NCBI GenBank assembly: GCA_030640045.1
Contig: DAOWKF010000036.1
Coordinates: 1-5,763, forward strand
Length of the DNA: 5,763 bases
Direction: 5' to 3'
Source: Candidatus Omnitrophota bacterium
GTDB lineage: Bacteria; NPL-UPA2; BS750m-G34
Below the pieces are notes generated by a model, which did not search any database, had not been told where the DNA came from, and saw nothing but the letters and a program-made list of their open reading frames with translations. The translations under genes were made by a program, and so were the position numbers. Below are positions 1 to 5,763 of the stretch, one piece after another. How positions within the stretch are numbered: position 1 is the first letter of the stretch; every line of letters begins with the position of its first letter.

Positions 1-943
1 AAAATCTTCCATTCGATTTTATATTTGCAAGGAAACTTTTTTTGGAGATAATATCCATGACCTTCAGGCTCACCATGCACGCTAGAGGATTTCCCCCGAA
101 TGTAGAGGCATGATTGCCTTTACCAAGGATATTGCTATAAGGTTTACTTACTATTATTGCGCCCATTGGTATGCCGCTGGCCAGAGATTTGGCAAGGGTG
201 ATGACATCAGGCCTGATCCCTGAGCGCTCATAGGCAAAAACATACCCGGTTCTACCAAGTCCGCACTGGACTTCATCAAACACGAGAAGAATCTTTTTTT
301 CCGAACAGAGAGCCCTGAGACTCTTAAGAAACTTCATATACCCTGGGTAGACTCCTCCCTCTCCCTGCACAGGCTCTATTAAAATCCCGCATGTTTTAGA
401 AGAAAGCTTTGCCTTGACACTCGCTATATCGTTTAACCTGGCAAATTTAAAACCGGGGACAAGCGGGTAAAAACCTTTGTGGATCTTCTCCTGTCCGGTG
501 GCAGATAAGGTAGCGAGCGTTCTTCCGTGAAAAGACTTCTCAAAACTAATAATCTCATTTGCCCCGTTTAAATTTTCAAGTCCGTGCTTTCTGCAAAGTT
601 TTATAGCTGCCTCATTGGCCTCTGCGCCGCTGTTACAAAAAAAACATTTACCGCCAGGGAAGGATAACCTAACTAACTTCTCTGCTAATCTTATCTGCGA
701 CTGGTGATAATACAGGTTAGAGATATGGATTAATTTAGAAGCCTGAGCCTTTATCACTTTCACTATCTCCGGGTGGCTATAGCCAAGAGAATTTACAGAA
801 AGACCGCTCAGTAAATCAAGATAACGCTTGCCTTCTGTATCCCAGAGATACACACCCTTGCCCCGGGTAAATGCAACCTGCCTTTCCCCGTAAGTGGGGA
901 CGACATAGAGACTATCTCTCTTTTTTATCTCTTTAAGTATCAT
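1..943 (-). CDS. argD: Acetylornithine aminotransferase, N-terminal 314 residues (cut by window edge)
   Basis: This is a class-III PLP-dependent aminotransferase that converts N-acetylglutamate 5-semialdehyde to N-acetylornithine, with glutamate as amino donor, in the cytoplasm. I translated the frame by hand from the ATG at 943-941. It stays open to the left edge with no stop, so about 80 C-terminal residues are missing relative to the usual 390-400. Visible landmarks are NSGAEANE (residues 104-111, PLP phosphate binding), FHGRT (138-142), IEPVQGEGG, FDEVQCGLGRTG (222-233, with D223 and Q226 at the PLP ring) and the Schiff-base lysine K252 in TLAKS, then STFGGNPLAC. The gene starts 25 bases after the argB stop, without a clear Shine-Dalgarno sequence, so it is probably co-transcribed with argB. 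The frame is intact throughout the visible part. Related ornithine or succinylornithine aminotransferases share these motifs; the operon context decides for ArgD. Confidence 0.95.
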   Translation of the reverse strand, partial: MILKEIKKRDSLYVVPTYGERQVAFTRGKGVYLWDTEGKRYLDLLSGLSVNSLGYSHPEIVKVIKAQASKLIHISNLYYHQSQIRLAEKLVRLSFPGGKCFFCNSGAEANEAAIKLCRKHGLENLNGANEIISFEKSFHGRTLATLSATGQEKIHKGFYPLVPGFKFARLNDIASVKAKLSSKTCGILIEPVQGEGGVYPGYMKFLKSLRALCSEKKILLVFDEVQCGLGRTGYVFAYERSGIRPDVITLAKSLASGIPMGAIIVSKPYSNILGKGNHASTFGGNPLACMVSLKVMDIISKKSFLANIKSNGRF

Positions 944-945
944 AA

Positions 946-976
946 TTTTACGTTTTGCATTTTTAGTTTTACGTTT
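946..976. repeat. Short direct repeat spanning the argB/argD junction
   Basis: The ten bases TTTTACGTTT occur at 946-955 and again at 967-976, 21 bases apart, covering the argB stop codon and the short argB-argD spacer. The bases between (TTGCATTTTTAG) are also T-rich. It may be only low-complexity slippage in an AT-rich spacer. It sits where the argD Shine-Dalgarno sequence would be expected, and none is present. Confidence 0.45.
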
Positions 977-1820
977 CTTTTATAATCTCAGTCCCTATCC
1001 CTTTATCCGTAAAGACCTCAAGTAAAAGCGCATGTTTTATGCGGCCGTCAATAATATGGACCTTGGGCACACCGCCCTCTAAAGCTGTTTCTCCTGCCCG
1101 GACTTTAGGGATCATCCCCTTTCCAATAACTCCGTCTCTTATAAATTCTTCGATATCACCTTTCTTAAAGGTAGGGATAAGGGTAAAGGGATCCTCCGGG
1201 TTTCGCATTATCCCGGAGACATCTGTCATAAAAATTATCTTTTCAGCAGGGATACTGGAGGCTATCTCTCCGGCAAAGTGATCGGCATTGATGTTTAGAA
1301 GCTGACCTTTATCCCGCGCAAGAGGAGCCAGGACATATATACAATCTTCATTTTTTAAAAGATCTATCAAATCCCGACTTACCTCTATTACCTCTCCTAC
1401 AAAACCGAGCTCTTTCTTAATCTGCCCTGCCTTAATAAAATCAGCCTCTTTATCTGTTAGTCCCTTGGCATGAGCCCCCTTACTTTGTATCATCTCCAAT
1501 ATATCTTTATTGACTTTATTAATCAACACATTTTCTACTATATCAAGTGTCTCTTTATCTGTCACGCGCAGTCCATCGATAAAATCAGCTTTTTTTCTGG
1601 CTCCGATAAGTGCCTGATTGATAAAAGGGCCTCCCCCATGGATAACTACTACCTTTATGCCTGCAAAATGCAAAAAAATAATATCCTCTATAGTAGTGGA
1701 CTTCAGGTCATTATTTAGCGCGCTCCCGCCGTATTTGATGACCACAACCTTTCCCCGGAATCGTCGGATATAAGGGAGGGCCTCGATCAGAACATCTGCC
1801 TTTTTAATAAACTCTTTCAT
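969..1820 (-). CDS. argB: Acetylglutamate kinase, arginine-sensitive type
   Basis: ArgB phosphorylates the gamma-carboxylate of N-acetylglutamate with ATP, the controlled step of ornithine synthesis in the cytoplasm. The 283-residue protein has the amino-acid kinase fold. Landmarks are KYGGSAL (29-35, phosphate binding), HGGGP (61-65), DGLRVTD (82-88, substrate loop), NINADHFAGEIA (177-188), MTDVSGI (198-204) and GKGMIPKV (233-240). His181 stands where threonine is commonest in the NINADTAAGEIA-like motif. An N-terminal helix (KKADVLIEALPYIRRF, 6-21) precedes the kinase core; in the family this extension marks hexameric, arginine-inhibited enzymes and is absent from the arginine-insensitive E. 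coli form. The start is firm: an in-frame TAA lies at 1829-1827, two codons upstream of the ATG, and no other start precedes the conserved helix. No properly spaced Shine-Dalgarno sequence exists; AGG directly abuts the ATG. Confidence 0.97.
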   Translation of the reverse strand: MKEFIKKADVLIEALPYIRRFRGKVVVIKYGGSALNNDLKSTTIEDIIFLHFAGIKVVVIHGGGPFINQALIGARKKADFIDGLRVTDKETLDIVENVLINKVNKDILEMIQSKGAHAKGLTDKEADFIKAGQIKKELGFVGEVIEVSRDLIDLLKNEDCIYVLAPLARDKGQLLNINADHFAGEIASSIPAEKIIFMTDVSGIMRNPEDPFTLIPTFKKGDIEEFIRDGVIGKGMIPKVRAGETALEGGVPKVHIIDGRIKHALLLEVFTDKGIGTEIIKET

Positions 1821-1824
1821 CCTT

Positions 1825-1859
1825 TTTTAATTCTACATCAGAATTATTCTAAAGACAAG
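1825..1859 (-). repeat. 35-base repeat, argB copy (33/35 identical to the argC copy)
   Basis: This segment matches 5659-5693 in the same orientation, with only two differences (1841 G versus 5675 C; 1854 G versus 5688 A). Similarity ends sharply on both sides. Each copy lies just upstream of an arg gene on the minus strand. Within this copy is a perfect 11-base palindrome, AGAATTATTCT (1840-1850), which is imperfect in the argC copy. Twin promoter motifs lie inside it and are listed separately. Confidence 0.9.
1830..1858 (-). promoter_or_regulatory. Candidate sigma70-like promoter of argB
   Basis: On the minus strand a -35 element TTGTCT (1858-1853) and a -10 element TAGAAT (1835-1830) are separated by exactly 17 bases. 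The same arrangement occurs in the argC copy. Transcription would begin near 1822-1824, leaving zero to about four bases before the argB ATG at 1820. That implies either leaderless initiation or that argB translation relies on read-through transcripts from upstream. The spacer contains the palindrome AGAATAATTCT, a possible operator, but it does not match the spacing of the classical ARG box (two 5-base half sites about 4 bases apart). Confidence 0.55.
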
Positions 1860-1919
1860 AAAAAACCAATATAGCTGAATCTAATCTTAGGCGAAGCCAT
1901 GCAAAGCTAACCGCCCAAA
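1860..1919 (-). other. Spacer between the ATPase stop and the argB promoter copy
   Basis: These sixty bases follow the ATPase stop codon. They contain a weak dyad (GGCGAAGCC at 1890-1898, a 3-base stem) and, on the minus strand, a run of six T (1866-1861) that is not directly preceded by a stable stem. I see no convincing terminator, so transcripts from argC or the ATPase could continue into argB. Confidence 0.4.
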
Positions 1920-3227
1920 CTAACTATCTATCTTGAGTGCAGATTGGCAGAAATAAAGTGGGATGAACTTAAGTTTTTGGTCTAGAAGCTGGCTATAGGG
2001 CCTGGATGAAAAAACGTATCCTTCTTGACAATGGGGGTAGCTTTGGAGAAATAAATGTAAACTTCTTAAACGTCCTGAAGAACCGCTTTTAACTTCAACA
2101 GGAATTATGCGGCCTTGTTTAACAGCCAAAAAATCAACTTCAGCTGAACTGTTTTTTTTCTGCCGGGACCAATAATATAATGATTCCTGAGCAATCATTA
2201 ATTCCTGAGCAATAAATTGTTCAGCCATAGCGCCGTCATATATTGACATAAGATCTGCTTTTTGATATTCAAGATCAACAGGCATACCACACAAATGCTG
2301 CATAATACCAATATCAACCATACTTGCCTTAAATATTTTTGTCGAAGTCGTAGCACCTAATGGAAGACCATCAGCCTGGCATGAAGGTATTTTATTAATT
2401 ACTCCTATCCGGCAAAGAATATCAAACGCTTTATGGATAGTCGGGATAGAAAATTCTTGCGAAAGGTGAGAATATTTTATCTGCCTGCCTACGAACCGCG
2501 CAGTATTTGTAAAAACTTGTTCCATGCACCTGGGTTCAGATTTCGGAGAGTATTTAGCAAAATCTTCTTTATAACTCATACATATTTCTTTATGGACCTC
2601 AAAACTTTCTCTGATTGAATTGGTCTCAACATATGCTTTAACTGCTTCAGGCAGACCACCTATAAAAAAATATTGTTTTAACTGTTCAAAAATTTTGTTA
2701 TGAATCAAATTACTGGCATCCTGGGGCGGTCCATCAATGAATTCTGATAATTTATAATTATTGATAGCAAGCAGATATTCAGAAAATGAAAGAGGAAACA
2801 TTTTTAAAAATTGTACTCTTCCAACCGGAAAGGAAATGTCACTAAAAATAAATTCTAATAAGGAACCGGCCGCGATAACATGAAGCTCAGGCATATCTTC
2901 ATAAAAATACCTGAGTGCCATAATTGCTTTAGGACAACGTTGGATTTCATCGAAAAACAACAATGTCTCTCCTGTGTTGATTTTTTTTCCTGATAAGAGT
3001 TCTAATTCATTTTTCATACGAACAGGATCAAGGGAACCGTCAAATATTTTGTGCCATTCTGGATTTTTCTCTAGATCAACATGCAAAACACCGCAAGAAA
3101 AATGCTTTTCTCCGAATTTTGTGACTGTGTGTGTTTTGCCCACTTGTCTTGCCCCGCGCAAAATTAATGGTTTGCGCCTTGTACTATTTTTCCAAGCTAT
3201 TAATTTATCTTCAATATACCTTTTCAT
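1920..3227 (-). CDS. AAA ATPase of the AAA_14/DUF4143 family, inserted in the arg operon
   Basis: The 435-residue product is a P-loop ATPase with a C-terminal nuclease-like domain. Its cellular role is unknown, as for the whole family. Landmarks are Walker A GARQVGKT (25-32, K31), Walker B LLFFDEIQ (89-96, D93 E94), GSLLEF (121-126), MFPLSFSEYL (143-152), GGLPEAV (190-196) and, in the DUF4143 part, E336, AEVDFL (362-367) and PVEVKSG (376-382). Together these give the E-D-ExK residues of a PD-(D/E)xK fold. The internal ATG at 3227 is preferred: TAGGAG lies 4 bases upstream and the product begins KRYIEDKL as in relatives. A GTG at 3254 would add nine residues but overlaps the leader palindrome. 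GC is about 34% in hand-counted samples against about 49% for arg genes, suggesting horizontal acquisition. Nothing links it to arginine metabolism. Confidence 0.9.
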   Translation of the reverse strand: MKRYIEDKLIAWKNSTRRKPLILRGARQVGKTHTVTKFGEKHFSCGVLHVDLEKNPEWHKIFDGSLDPVRMKNELELLSGKKINTGETLLFFDEIQRCPKAIMALRYFYEDMPELHVIAAGSLLEFIFSDISFPVGRVQFLKMFPLSFSEYLLAINNYKLSEFIDGPPQDASNLIHNKIFEQLKQYFFIGGLPEAVKAYVETNSIRESFEVHKEICMSYKEDFAKYSPKSEPRCMEQVFTNTARFVGRQIKYSHLSQEFSIPTIHKAFDILCRIGVINKIPSCQADGLPLGATTSTKIFKASMVDIGIMQHLCGMPVDLEYQKADLMSIYDGAMAEQFIAQELMIAQESLYYWSRQKKNSSAEVDFLAVKQGRIIPVEVKSGSSGRLRSLHLFLQSYPHCQEGYVFSSRPYSQLLDQKLKFIPLYFCQSALKIDS

Positions 3228-3231
3228 TGTT

Positions 3232-3237
3232 CTCCTA
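3232..3237 (-). promoter_or_regulatory. Shine-Dalgarno sequence that fixes the ATPase start
   Basis: On the minus strand AGGAGA lies just before ACAATG, so the GGAG core is 4 bases from the ATG at 3227. It is the clearest ribosome-binding site in the window and argues for the ATG over the GTG at 3254. By contrast argB, argD and argJ lack a well-spaced site. Confidence 0.7.
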
Positions 3238-3249
3238 TGTCTATGTTTA

Positions 3250-3273
3250 ACCACCCTATATTAATAGGGTGGT
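3250..3273. promoter_or_regulatory. Near-perfect palindrome in the ATPase leader
   Basis: Two 10-base arms, ACCACCCTAT and ATAGGGTGGT, are perfectly complementary around a 4-base centre. In RNA this would be a stable stem with a tetraloop, ending 13 bases before the Shine-Dalgarno sequence. In DNA it could be a binding site for a dimeric protein. No T-run follows on either side, so it is not an intrinsic terminator. Its position only 23 bases from the ATPase start suggests control of that gene. Confidence 0.8.
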
Positions 3274-3278
3274 ATAAG

Positions 3279-3293
3279 TTAAGGAATACTTAA
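3279..3293. repeat. Small inverted repeat in the ATPase leader
   Basis: TTAAG and CTTAA form 5-base arms around a 5-base centre, five bases to the right of the larger palindrome. It is AT-rich and short, so chance is quite possible. It is recorded because it lies in the same untranslated leader. Confidence 0.35.
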
Positions 3294-3321
3294 TAAATAC
3301 GGGGTTATATCTTAATGTATA

Positions 3322-3351
3322 AATATTGCCATAAAACATCGATTTTGTCAA
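3322..3351 (-). promoter_or_regulatory. Candidate promoter of the ATPase gene
   Basis: On the minus strand a perfect -35 consensus TTGACA (3351-3346) is followed after 18 bases by AATATT (3327-3322), which matches the -10 consensus at 4 of 6 positions. Transcription would start near 3315, giving a leader of roughly 90 bases that contains both dyads and the Shine-Dalgarno sequence. The gene would thus bring its own promoter and not depend on argC transcription. The weak -10 limits confidence. Confidence 0.5.
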
Positions 3352-3413
3352 TAACTTTTACTTAAAATGGAGCGCGTGACTTTTGTGAGGTGATCAGGAG
3401 ATCTATTTACATT

Positions 3414-4598
3414 CTACGTCCGATACTCGGCATTAATACGTACATATTCCGGGGTTAAATCGCATCCCCATGCCTTTGCCCGGGCATTTCCTCTGCCAAG
3501 GTCAATGACAAAAGAAACCTTTTTATTACCCATCTTTCCGGATAAAAATTTAGGATTAAAATTTACCTTCTTTCCCAAGCGGAATACATTTACCCCCTGT
3601 ATCCATATCTTTACTTTTTTCTCACCGATATTTCCCCTCATACCTATAGACGCAAGGATCCTTCCCCAATTAGGATCCTTACCAAAAACCATCGCCTTTA
3701 TTAAATTAGACGCTGTGACCCCTTTACTCATCTCCCTGGCCTCTTTTAGTGTCCCGGCATTTATAACTCGCACCTCGATAAGCCGCGTAGCGCCCTCGCC
3801 ATCCAGGACAATCTGCCGGGCAAGGTCTGTCAGAAGTTCTTCCAATGCCTCTGCAAATAAAAAATAGTCTTTATTCTTTTCGGAGATTAGAGGATTTTGC
3901 GCCCGGCCATTTGCCATGATAAAGAGAGAGTCATTTGTGCTCATGTCGCCATCTATAGTTATCTGATTAAATGAATCCTCTGCCTTTTCCTTTAAGGCAA
4001 TTTTTAAAAGAGGAGAACTAATATTGCAGTCAGTTGTAACAAAAGAAAGCAGTGTTGCCATTCGCGGAGCAATCATCCCGCTGCCTTTAGCCATCCCGCC
4101 AAGGGTTACTTTCCTTCCTTTAATCTTTATAGTAACCCCCGCTGCCTTAGGCCGTGTGTCAGTAGTGAGTATCGCCATACTTGCCTTTTTCCCGCCATTG
4201 GGGCTTAAGCCCACGGCTAAATCCGGCAAGGCATTCTCAATCTTTTCTATAGGCAATCTCTCTCCAATAACTCCTGTTGAGGCAATTAGCACATCTCTTT
4301 CACTTATGCCTAATTCTTTAGCTGCCTTCCGGCACATCCTTCTTGCATAAGTTTCTCCTTTCTTACCGGTGCAGGCATTGGCACAGCCGCTATTTATAAC
4401 TATTGCCTGGGCATATCCATCTTTTAAGTGCGTCTGGCTGAGGAGGACAGGCGCCGCCTTAATACTATTGCAGGTAAAGACGCCTACTGCATGAGAGAGA
4501 AAAGGAGAGCTTATAAGGGCAAGGTCTAATCCTTTTTCTTTTATACCCGCGCGGATTCCAGAGGCCAGAAAACCCTTGGGAGAAGTAACACCAATCAT
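3414..4598 (-). CDS. argJ: Ornithine acetyltransferase (ArgJ family), possibly bifunctional
   Basis: ArgJ transfers the acetyl group from N-acetylornithine to glutamate, releasing ornithine and regenerating N-acetylglutamate. Some members also acetylate glutamate from acetyl-CoA; which type this is cannot be read from sequence alone. The 394-residue protein is full length. Landmarks are NSGCANACTG (69-78), ASTGVIGERLP (106-116, with T108-G109 of the oxyanion hole), KGSGMIAPRMATLLSF (171-186), where T182 is the nucleophile and self-cleavage point between A181 and T182, ITIDGDMSTNDS (213-224), DGEGATR (266-272) and the typical C-terminus YVRINAEYRT. R179 replaces the asparagine or histidine I would expect in MIAPNMAT. 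The start overlaps the argC stop as ATGA without a Shine-Dalgarno sequence, indicating translational coupling. No terminator follows it. Confidence 0.97.
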   Translation of the reverse strand: MIGVTSPKGFLASGIRAGIKEKGLDLALISSPFLSHAVGVFTCNSIKAAPVLLSQTHLKDGYAQAIVINSGCANACTGKKGETYARRMCRKAAKELGISERDVLIASTGVIGERLPIEKIENALPDLAVGLSPNGGKKASMAILTTDTRPKAAGVTIKIKGRKVTLGGMAKGSGMIAPRMATLLSFVTTDCNISSPLLKIALKEKAEDSFNQITIDGDMSTNDSLFIMANGRAQNPLISEKNKDYFLFAEALEELLTDLARQIVLDGEGATRLIEVRVINAGTLKEAREMSKGVTASNLIKAMVFGKDPNWGRILASIGMRGNIGEKKVKIWIQGVNVFRLGKKVNFNPKFLSGKMGNKKVSFVIDLGRGNARAKAWGCDLTPEYVRINAEYRT

Positions 4599-5641
4599 GG
4601 GAGGACTGGTAGATCAAGGAGTCCGGTTGTCTCCGGAAACCCAAGCATGAGATTCATGTTCTGGACAGCCTGACCGGAAGCGCCTTTACCCAGATTATCA
4701 ATTGCCGAAACCACAATCACATGTTTTGTTTTTTCCGAAAGTGCAATCCCCAGATCACAAATGTTTGTCCCCCTGACGTACTTTGTCTCCGGGAGTTCTC
4801 CCTGCGGAAGTACGTGGACAAACTGTTCTCCATTATAAAAGTTAAGAAAAACCTCCCTCAGTTTCTCTATCTTAACAGCTTCTTTTAATTCAAGATAGAC
4901 CGTTGCAAGTATACCCCTGTTCATGGGGATAAGATGCGGAGAAAATAATATAGAGACATTTCCCTTGAGGAGATTAGATAAAACCTCTTCCATTTCAGGC
5001 TGATGCCGGTGCAAACCAATATTATACGCCTTTACGCTTTCGTGGCACTCTGCATGGATGATTTTAAGGCTCTCTGTTCTGCCTGCGCCTGATACCCCGG
5101 TCTTTGCGTCAGCTATTATAGCTCCATTGACAAGACCTGCTTTAAGAAGCGGGAATGCAGCCAGGGTGACGGCAGTAGGATAACAACCCGGATTTGCAAC
5201 CAGGTTACTTCCCTTAATCTCCTCCCTGTAAATCTCACTGAGGCCATAGACAGTTTCTTTTAAAAATTCCTGAGCTGTATGTTTTACTCCATACCACTTC
5301 TCGTAGGTGTCTCTGTCCTTGAATCTAAAATCAGCCGATAGATCAATGACCTTAAGTCCTTTTTTCATTAAATGAGGGACTACCCCTAAAGAGACCTTGT
5401 GGGGAAGCGCCAGAAATACTACTTCGCAAAGACCCGCAAGCTTCTCTATATCGAGATTTTCACACGGAAGAGAAATCTTCCCCCGAAACTGCGGGAAAAT
5501 ATTTTCTATTCTTTCCACTTTCTCTATCTTGGCTGCTATGTAGGTTATCTCGACGCGGGGATGCCCCAGGAGGAGCCGGATGAGCTCTTCTCCTGCATAA
5601 CCGGTAGCGCCGATAATCCCCGCCTTAATTTTTTTAGACAT
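4595..5641 (-). CDS. argC: N-acetyl-gamma-glutamyl-phosphate reductase
   Basis: ArgC reduces N-acetylglutamyl phosphate to the semialdehyde using NADPH, in the cytoplasm. The 348-residue length is usual for the family. Landmarks are the dinucleotide-binding GATGYAGEEL (11-20), ALPHKVS (78-84), LSADFRF (101-107), NPGCYPTA (150-157) with catalytic C153, TGVSGAGR (181-188) and the histidine motif HRHQPE (211-216). The ATG at 5641 has GAGGG about 7-8 bases upstream and begins SKKIKAGIIGATG, exactly where the Rossmann strand should. It is the first gene of the arg cluster here and lies directly behind a sigma70-like promoter. It overlaps argJ by 4 bases. Confidence 0.97.
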   Translation of the reverse strand: MSKKIKAGIIGATGYAGEELIRLLLGHPRVEITYIAAKIEKVERIENIFPQFRGKISLPCENLDIEKLAGLCEVVFLALPHKVSLGVVPHLMKKGLKVIDLSADFRFKDRDTYEKWYGVKHTAQEFLKETVYGLSEIYREEIKGSNLVANPGCYPTAVTLAAFPLLKAGLVNGAIIADAKTGVSGAGRTESLKIIHAECHESVKAYNIGLHRHQPEMEEVLSNLLKGNVSILFSPHLIPMNRGILATVYLELKEAVKIEKLREVFLNFYNGEQFVHVLPQGELPETKYVRGTNICDLGIALSEKTKHVIVVSAIDNLGKGASGQAVQNMNLMLGFPETTGLLDLPVLP

Positions 5642-5658
5642 TTTTATTCCCTCTATAG

Positions 5659-5693
5659 TTTTAATTCTACATCACAATTATTCTAAAAACAAG
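5659..5693 (-). repeat. 35-base repeat, argC copy
   Basis: This is the partner of 1825-1859, identical at 33 of 35 positions and in the same orientation relative to the downstream arg gene. It starts 18 bases upstream of the argC ATG, compared with 4 bases for argB. The internal palindrome is broken at one position here (5675). Confidence 0.9.
5664..5692 (-). promoter_or_regulatory. Candidate sigma70-like promoter of argC
   Basis: On the minus strand TTGTTT (5692-5687) and TAGAAT (5669-5664) are separated by 17 bases. Predicted transcription starts near 5657, leaving a leader of about 16 bases with GAGGG at a good distance from the ATG. This is a conventional arrangement and probably the main promoter of the cluster. 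Confidence 0.6.
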
Positions 5694-5707
5694 CTAAATT
5701 GGCCTTC

Positions 5708-5742
5708 CCCGAGGAATTCAAAGAATTCCCGGGACTCAGTCC
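5708..5742. repeat. Two overlapping palindromes upstream of the argC promoter
   Basis: The first pairs CCCGAGGAATTC (5708-5719) with GAATTCCCGGG (5723-5733) around the loop AAA, with one unpaired A at 5712. The second is GGACTCAGTCC (5732-5742), 5-base arms around one base. The two share two G residues, so only one can form at a time. No T-run follows on either strand, so a classical terminator is unlikely. A dispersed palindromic element or a binding site is possible. I see no gene in 5694-5763. Confidence 0.6.
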
Positions 5743-5763
5743 TTGAGATTGCCTGCCCAAATA

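Noticed and set aside
1..943. argD as a broken or truncated gene
   Set aside because: The hand translation is uninterrupted with all catalytic motifs in order; the missing C-terminus is explained by the window edge.
1906..1919. Shared CCCAAA-like sequence at 1914-1919 and 5756-5761, suggesting the promoter repeat is longer
   Set aside because: Only a few bases match, the distance from the 35-base repeat differs (about 52 versus 61 bases), and the sequence between does not align.
1890..1920. Possible integron attC site or terminator after the ATPase (GTTAG motifs and small dyads)
   Set aside because: The paired core sites and extended imperfect palindrome of attC are not present, the stem is only a few bases, and the T-run is about 25 bases away from it.
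3228..3254. Nine-residue N-terminal extension of the ATPase from a GTG
   Set aside because: The GTG lies within the palindrome and has no Shine-Dalgarno sequence, whereas the ATG at 3227 has AGGAG 4 bases upstream and matches the usual start of the family.
3384..3405. Possible terminator after argJ (GATC-TCCT-GATC dyad)
   Set aside because: Only a 4-base stem and no T-run, so it would not be expected to stop transcription.
3505..3867. Open frame on the plus strand of about 120 codons inside argJ, and similar plus-strand frames at 4024-4350, 1039-1281, 1470-1718 and 2974-3264
   Set aside because: All lie antisense to well-supported genes, show no recognisable motif, and have low-complexity compositions typical of shadow frames.

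Overview
The window holds part of an arginine-biosynthesis operon, all on the minus strand. In the direction of transcription (right to left) the order is argC (5641-4595), argJ (4598-3414), an unrelated AAA ATPase of the AAA_14/DUF4143 type (3227-1920), argB (1820-969) and a 5' portion of argD that runs off the left edge (943 to 1). The four arg products catalyse four of the steps from N-acetylglutamate to ornithine: ArgB phosphorylates N-acetylglutamate, ArgC reduces the acyl phosphate, ArgD transaminates the semialdehyde, and ArgJ moves the acetyl group from N-acetylornithine back to glutamate. The pathway is therefore of the recycling (ArgJ) kind. The N-terminal helix of ArgB suggests feedback inhibition by arginine.

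argC and argJ overlap by 4 bases (ATGA). A 186-base gap precedes the ATPase, which has its own Shine-Dalgarno sequence, a candidate promoter and a strong palindrome in its leader. The ATPase gene is much more AT-rich than the arg genes (about 34% GC against about 49% in hand-counted samples) and looks like a later insertion that split argCJ from argBD. Immediately upstream of argB is a 35-base near-copy (33/35 identical) of the segment immediately upstream of argC. Both copies read as the same sigma70-like promoter (TTGTYT, 17 bases, TAGAAT), so the downstream half of the split operon seems to have its own copy of the operon promoter. In the argB copy the predicted transcription start falls only a few bases before the ATG, with an in-frame TAA just upstream, so the mRNA could be nearly leaderless.

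The right-hand 70 bases, upstream of the argC promoter, contain two overlapping palindromes and no recognisable gene. No tRNA, rRNA, CRISPR array, transposase or convincing intrinsic terminator was seen.

The organism is a bacterium, judging from the Shine-Dalgarno sites, sigma70-like promoters and gene order. The protein style and AT-rich intergenic spacers would suit an uncultured anaerobic lineage such as Omnitrophota, but that is only an impression and cannot be established from this window.
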